Positions 23,788-26,286 of a stretch of 26,286 nucleotides of DNA are shown here, in pieces. The notes beneath the pieces are model-generated. The model was not told the DNA's origin. It made no database searches and saw only the letters and a program-made list of their open reading frames with translations. The DNA lies in the IMG/VR virus record IMGVR_UViG_3300046517_000064, positions 1 to 26,286 of that record; one strand, written 5' to 3'. The stretch is from a virus. The position numbers and the translations under genes are program-made. Numbering within the stretch: position 1 is the stretch's first letter; every line of letters begins with the position of its first letter.

Positions 23788-23844
23788 TCTGCCGGGAGAT
23801 TGGTAGTCCAATTAGCCGGGGGATTGAATAAAGCGCACGGCAGA
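23788..23844. repeat. 7-bp inverted repeat
   Basis: TCTGCCG at 23788-23794 pairs with CGGCAGA at 23838-23844, with a 43-nt interval containing TTGGTAG and GGGATTG. The right arm is followed by AAAAA. It looks superficially like a tRNA arm but has no cloverleaf. Confidence 0.4.
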
Positions 23845-23898
23845 AAAAGATGGCGGAGTCCCATTCCTCACCCCCGGTGCCACTTTCGAGGGTGGGTG

Positions 23899-23912
23899 CG
23901 GGCCGAGGCCCG
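23899..23912. repeat. 14-nt GC-rich dyad
   Basis: CGGGCC-GA-GGCCCG, perfect 6-bp arms around a 2-nt centre, in the most G+C-rich part of the divergent region. Confidence 0.5.
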
Positions 23913-23974
23913 ACGGGTCCTCTTGGTGCGCTGCAGCATGGGCGCGGCGCGCACCTTATTGGTGCATCGAAGGC

Positions 23975-24001
23975 GTGACGGAATGTGTCACTGGAGTGAC
24001 A
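23975..24001. promoter_or_regulatory. Candidate operator: overlapping GTGAC/GTCAC dyads
   Basis: TGTCACTGGAGTGACA at 23986-24001 has perfect 7-bp arms around GG. An upstream GTGAC at 23975-23979 forms a second dyad with the same GTCAC (7-nt gap). A further GGTCAC follows at about 24028. Such clustered half-sites usually bind a dimeric regulator. It lies between divergent units; the regulator is not known. Confidence 0.5.
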
Positions 24002-24127
24002 ATTTACGTCCAAAGGTTGACACTATTGGTCACGTTGTCGCTCCGGGGATGCATCTATGCGGGGTCTAGCGCAGGCATGGTCGTTGCATGTATAGGGTGC
24101 CGGTTTGACTAATCGCCGGTAGCCAGA

Positions 24128-24141
24128 CAACCGAACGGTTG
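24128..24141. repeat. 14-nt dyad CAACCG-AA-CGGTTG
   Basis: Perfect 6-bp arms around AA, about 130 nt upstream of the gene at 24270. It could be another regulator site. Confidence 0.45.
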
Positions 24142-24269
24142 CCGCGTATGCGGTCCCTAGTAGGCGGGCGGCGAAGGATTAGGCGTGCCACATCATAGGG
24201 TGGCTCACACAAAAACGGTGACGCATTTCCCGTACCTATACCCATGTAGTACACACGGAGATTACCAAC

Positions 24270-24779
24270 ATGCAAACGATCAAATGGGCAGCTAACCAAC
24301 GCGTTGAAGCCGCGCACGACACCACGGGCGTAATGTTCTGGGTTCGTGAGGCTGGCGACAAGGCGACGCTCGCGGGCGAAATCAAACTCGCTAACGTGCA
24401 TCCCGATATCGTCAGCTATGCGGCGCGCGATGGGCTCAAGAAACGCGTGAATGACGCATGCGCGAGCGCGGAGAACAACGTTCAGCGCTTCGAGACGATC
24501 AAGAAGCTGTGCGACCATTTCAACGGTGGCGCGGCTTCGTGGCGTGTCGAGCGTGAAGGCGTCGTGTCGAAGCGGCTCGACCGCGCGGCGATGTATCAGG
24601 CCATTGCGACAGTGCGCGCCATGGAAGTCAGCGTTGTCGAGCAGAAGCTGCGCGACAAGGCGGATGACTTCCTGCGTTCGTACAACGCGATTGCAGATAT
24701 CGCGGCGGAATACACGCGGCTGACGACGAAGGCAGCGAACGTTGACGAGGACGCGCTATTCGGCGCGCTCGAGTCATGA
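24270..24779 (+). CDS. Hypothetical phage protein, first rightward gene
   Basis: The 169-residue product starts at ATG 24270 with GGAG 9 nt upstream. It is mostly helical: a short beta-like N-terminus (TIKWAANQRVEAAHDTTGVM) is followed by HPDIVSYAARDGLKKRVNDA at about 44-63, then a helix-rich C-terminal half ending in an acidic tail. The middle, with a 'HPD-V-YA--GLK-R--DA' pattern and later DHFNGGAASW, resembles small unnamed phage proteins I recall from proteobacterial podophages. Its bases are clearly richer in G+C, with many GCG and CGC codons, than the structural genes. The stop overlaps the ATG of the next microprotein. Function is unknown; its distance from the structural genes suggests an early or middle role. 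Confidence 0.65.
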   Translation: MQTIKWAANQRVEAAHDTTGVMFWVREAGDKATLAGEIKLANVHPDIVSYAARDGLKKRVNDACASAENNVQRFETIKKLCDHFNGGAASWRVEREGVVSKRLDRAAMYQAIATVRAMEVSVVEQKLRDKADDFLRSYNAIADIAAEYTRLTTKAANVDEDALFGALES

Positions 24780-24847
24780 GCGCCGCCATGTTCGGCCTCG
24801 CTCTATTCATGCTCGCGCTAACCGTCATCATCGTTTTCGGCGACTAG
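24776..24847 (+). CDS. 23-residue membrane microprotein, coupled to the upstream gene
   Basis: ATG 24776 overlaps the upstream stop as ATGA, and the frame ends at TAG 24845-24847, six bases before a terminator. The product is almost one hydrophobic helix (residues about 4-21, MFGLALFMLALTVIIVF) flanked by a short start and GD at the end. There is no separate ribosome site, so expression depends on re-initiation. Known phage and bacterial microproteins of this form modulate membrane enzymes or lysis. No function can be assigned. The exact coupling and clean fit before the terminator argue that it is real. Confidence 0.55.
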   Translation: MSAAMFGLALFMLALTVIIVFGD

Positions 24848-24852
24848 CAAGA

Positions 24853-24884
24853 GGGGTTCGCGCTACCATAGGCGAGCCCCTTTT
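24853..24884 (+). terminator. Rho-independent terminator after the 24270 unit
   Basis: GGGGTTCGC (24853-24861) pairs with GCGAGCCCC (24872-24880), 9 bp with one G-U, followed by TTTTGTCTTT. It ends the short rightward unit of two genes. Confidence 0.8.
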
Positions 24885-24911
24885 GTCTTTAGTGCGACAA
24901 CAACACATACC

Positions 24912-25114
24912 ACAACACACACAACAATACAGCCCTCCCTCATTCCATGACCGATAGGGACCTTGCCATAGACTTACAGTTATACACTGTTTATTTTTTT
25001 TTTAACTTGTATCTCTTGGAATGGGTAAGTCTCTTTGGGTGAGGTAGTATATCTTAGGGGCTAAGTGGTTTAGAGTTAGGGAACGGGAGGGGGGTATGGT
25101 GTTGTGTGTGTTGT
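24912..25114. repeat. Long imperfect inverted repeat flanking an AT-rich centre
   Basis: Left arm 24912-24939 and right arm 25085-25114 are reverse complements over about 28 positions. The core is a 13-bp perfect match, CAACACACACAAC at 24913-24925 and GTTGTGTGTGTTG at 25101-25113, followed on the left by CCCTCCC. The centre holds a 10-T run, a weak hairpin, and two extra 7-bp pairs (CATTCCA/TGGAATG at 24941 and 25017; AGACTTA/TAAGTCT at 24970 and 25026). A near-match to a DnaA box (TTATACACT, last base off) lies at 24980-24988. It may be an origin, a structured RNA or a regulatory block. No gene is visible here. Confidence 0.6.
24976..25003 (+). terminator. Weak hairpin with T10 run (possible second terminator)
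   Basis: ACAGT-TATAC-ACTGT forms a 5-bp stem, followed by TTA and ten T at 24994-25003. The stem is short and AT-rich, so termination strength is doubtful. The T-run could equally be part of an unwinding element. Confidence 0.35.
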
Positions 25115-25142
25115 TGTTGCGTGAGATTGTTGCAAGTTGTTC

Positions 25143-25172
25143 TTGACGGAATAGCAAAGCTTGGGTTATAAT
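25143..25172 (+). promoter_or_regulatory. Strong sigma70-type promoter for the right-hand operon
   Basis: -35 TTGACG at 25143-25148, an 18-nt spacer, and a perfect -10 TATAAT at 25167-25172. The start site would fall at about 25178-25180, on or next to the ATG of the 43-residue ORF. Confidence 0.8.
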
Positions 25173-25177
25173 CGCGC

Positions 25178-25309
25178 ATGGAATTGGATGATGGGTTGGA
25201 AGTCTTTGAAAACATGCCCGGTGACAAGTTCTTGTTGGTCCTGCAAATGATGGGGCTGACAGATGAAGAGATCGTTGAGGTTTTGAAAGAGAGTGGGGGC
25301 TTGCATTGA
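25178..25309 (+). CDS. Small acidic ORF (43 residues), possibly leaderless
   Basis: The frame runs from ATG 25178 to TGA 25307-25309. The promoter -10 element ends only 5 nt before this ATG, so the message would be leaderless or the real start would be the ATG at 25214, giving 31 residues. No ribosome site precedes either. The product is acidic and helical, with residues such as KFLLVLQMMGLTDEEIVEVL. Its stop overlaps the TTG start of the HTH gene (TTGA). It may be a small regulator or only a leader ORF coupled to the HTH gene. No family is recognised. Confidence 0.5.
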   Translation: MELDDGLEVFENMPGDKFLLVLQMMGLTDEEIVEVLKESGGLH

Positions 25310-25620
25310 GCCAATACACGGATAGGATGCGAAAGTTCACGCGGTCATCGGCGCTTACGGAGGCTGATGTTAGGATTATTAAGAGGCGGCTCGGCCACTT
25401 TATGGGGCTTAGCGAGCCTACGCGATTGAAAGAATGGCCTCGCGAGATTGCGCGGGACTTCCATGTTTCAGTCGAAACTATCCGCCGGATTGATCGAGGC
25501 GATACTTGGGCGTGGCTTACGCCTGAGCAACCGACTGACCCTATTGGGGAAGCTGAGTTGAAGCGCCTCGCAGACGAATCGTTTGCGAGGTTGCACGAGA
25601 AACTTAAGGAGGGGAAATGA
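25306..25620 (+). CDS. HTH DNA-binding protein (putative regulator)
   Basis: The 104-residue product starts at TTG 25306, overlapping the upstream stop as TTGA, with a G-rich stretch about 6 nt before it. An ATG at 25327 is an alternative. Residues about 46-64 (REIARDFHVSVETIRRIDRG) form a clear helix-turn-helix, followed by DTWAWL as in many phage HTH proteins. The N-terminus is basic and the C-terminus is charged and helical. It is the first recognisable gene after a strong promoter, so an early regulator is likely. Its target might be the dyads in the divergent region, but this is not shown. It ends in an ATGA overlap with the next gene. Confidence 0.65.
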   Translation: MSQYTDRMRKFTRSSALTEADVRIIKRRLGHFMGLSEPTRLKEWPREIARDFHVSVETIRRIDRGDTWAWLTPEQPTDPIGEAELKRLADESFARLHEKLKEGK

Positions 25621-25880
25621 ACGAAATCATCGGACGACTGCAAGACATTCAGAGACTTGCAAAAGAAGCAGAAGAATACGCAACGAGCCACGCACCAACA
25701 GTAGCTGTTGCTGCAGGGAATATCGCAGCGGTAGCGATCTCTGTCGCTCAACTAGCTGGGCGCTTGGAAGGCTTCGCTAAAGGAAAGCGTGAGAGCCACA
25801 ATTCGTCGCTCGACGAAGCCCTTAACTCGGGCGATGGAGCATCAACTCCATGCGGAAAGGGAAGAAATGACTGTCGTTGA
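25617..25880 (+). CDS. Small Ala-rich hypothetical protein
   Basis: The 87-residue product starts at ATG 25617, overlapping the HTH stop as ATGA with GGAGG about 6 nt upstream. It is helical and Ala-rich: a charged start (IIGRLQDIQRLAKEAEEYA) and then a weakly hydrophobic middle at about 25-50 (VAVAAGNIAAVAISVAQLAG) that is borderline for a membrane helix. The tail is polar, with two cysteines. No family is recognised. Coupling at both ends supports it as real. Confidence 0.6.
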   Translation: MNEIIGRLQDIQRLAKEAEEYATSHAPTVAVAAGNIAAVAISVAQLAGRLEGFAKGKRESHNSSLDEALNSGDGASTPCGKGRNDCR

Positions 25881-26286
25881 TGTGTTCCGCAGCCAAGACG
25901 GGCGCGTGTTCGTCAACGTAAACCGGGATGGAGTTCAACTGGCCCATCTCGTAGCTGGCGAGTCGTTCGTCATTCCTGATGCACGCTCGGAGATGGCAAC
26001 GACAAAGCCGTTTGGCTACTTCGACAAGGACGAAAAGAAACTCTATCCAACGAAGGCCGCAGCCGATCTGATGGGCTGTCTGGAAAGCGACCTTCTACCA
26101 CTCTATGCAGCGCCGCAGGTGCCGGGTTCGAGTCCCAGAGAGGCCAAGGTCTCCTCTGTCACGCAAGGACAAGAGACACGGGCGGCACCGCCTGCGGTTG
26201 CTGCTCCCCTATCTGCCATTGCAACGACAACGGTCGAGCACATCCCCGAATACTTCGACAAGCCAGGAGTCCTTGATGGGCTATCG
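25867..26286 (+). CDS. Hypothetical phage protein (partial, runs off right edge)
   Basis: An open frame starts at ATG 25867 with a purine-rich GGAAAGGGAAGAA before it, overlaps the previous gene by 14 nt and stays open for 140 codons to the last base. The N-terminus is beta-like (VVDVFRSQDGRVFVNV). Near residues 65-100 it has PFGYFDKDEKKLYP and LLPLYAAP; the 'LYxAP' type ending of such a segment recurs in many small proteins of proteobacterial phages. After it comes a Pro/Ala/Thr-rich linker and EHIPEYFDKPG. Function is unknown. It belongs to the operon headed by the promoter at 25143. Confidence 0.65.
   Translation, partial: MTVVDVFRSQDGRVFVNVNRDGVQLAHLVAGESFVIPDARSEMATTKPFGYFDKDEKKLYPTKAAADLMGCLESDLLPLYAAPQVPGSSPREAKVSSVTQGQETRAAPPAVAAPLSAIATTTVEHIPEYFDKPGVLDGLS

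Larger units (their letters stand above)
23742..24269. other. Divergent noncoding region rich in dyad symmetries
   Basis: About 530 nt lie between the leftward late promoter and the rightward gene at 24270. No frame in it has coding character. It is visibly G+C-rich at 23,870-23,960 and holds several inverted repeats (listed separately). As the spacer just upstream of terS it is a natural place for a cos or pac site and for operators. No clear rightward -35/-10 pair is visible before 24270. Confidence 0.6.

Noticed and set aside
23788-23844. tRNA-like segment with TTGGTAG and closing 7-bp arms
   Set aside because: It is only 57 nt, with no anticodon stem or T-loop consensus, so it is kept only as an inverted repeat.
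23738-24013. 91-codon minus-strand frame and 89-codon plus-strand frame (23800-24069) in the divergent region
   Set aside because: Both are Pro/Arg/Cys-rich, without ribosome sites, and overlap each other, the dyads and, for the minus frame, the -35 element.
24014-24060. TTGACA as a rightward -35 in the divergent region
   Set aside because: No acceptable -10 hexamer occurs 16-19 nt downstream.
24066-24518. 150-codon minus-strand frame
   Set aside because: It is antisense to the 24,270 gene and to the dyad-rich region, with Arg-rich composition typical of shadows of G+C-rich coding sequence.
25002-25751. 249-codon open frame on the minus strand
   Set aside because: It runs antisense across the promoter, the HTH gene and the next gene. 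Its product is Ser/Arg/Cys-rich without domains, and the plus-strand genes have ribosome sites and coupling.
26124-26136. tRNA T-arm-like sequence GGGTTCGAGTCCC
   Set aside because: No matching acceptor or anticodon arm is found upstream and no CCA follows; it lies in-frame in the right-edge gene. It could be an attachment core, but no integrase is seen.

Overview
This window is most likely part of a tailed bacteriophage genome or prophage. It carries a packaging, head and tail gene set in a podovirus-like order: small and large terminase, a P22-type portal, a scaffold-like protein, an N4-gp56-type major capsid protein, a P22 gp4-like adaptor, a P22 gp10-like nozzle protein and tail-fibre-like genes. 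No integrase, rRNA, tRNA, CRISPR array or bacterial housekeeping gene is visible. A Gram-negative host is an inference, from the heptosyltransferase-like (GT9) enzyme and from a C-terminal motif style common in proteobacterial phages.

Layout. From 23,705 leftward to the edge, about 23.7 kb form one tightly packed minus-strand transcription unit. It starts at a good sigma70-type promoter (23,712-23,741), and almost every gene overlaps or touches the next through ATGA, GTGA, TTGA or TAATG junctions. In transcription order it holds terS, a small charged protein, terL, small proteins including a holin-like one, the portal, a membrane protein, a scaffold candidate, the major capsid protein, a decoration candidate, three small proteins, a four-gene glycan/methyl modification cassette (10,776-14,465), an unknown protein, an ADP-ribosyltransferase-like protein, the adaptor, the nozzle, four large unknown proteins (ejection-protein candidates) and a tail-fibre end. 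The last gene runs off the left edge and encodes degenerate repeats.

A noncoding divergent region (23,742-24,269) separates this unit from rightward genes. It is rich in dyad symmetries and is a plausible site for operators and possibly for packaging recognition. Rightward lie a hypothetical gene (24,270), a coupled 23-residue membrane microprotein (24,776), a terminator, an inverted-repeat/poly-T noncoding block (24,912-25,114), a second strong promoter (25,143-25,172), and a compact operon of a 43-residue ORF, an HTH protein, a small unknown protein and a gene that runs off the right edge.

The most unusual part is the cassette of GT2, methyltransferase-GT9 fusion, FkbM methyltransferase and SDR reductase. 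All four are coupled by 4-nt overlaps inside the late structural operon. Its position suggests modification of virion proteins or of host surface glycan, but the target cannot be read from sequence. Several genes fall below normal ORF size or lack a stop inside the window: the left-edge fibre gene, a 50-residue gene before the portal, the 23-residue microprotein, the 43-residue leaderless candidate and the right-edge gene.
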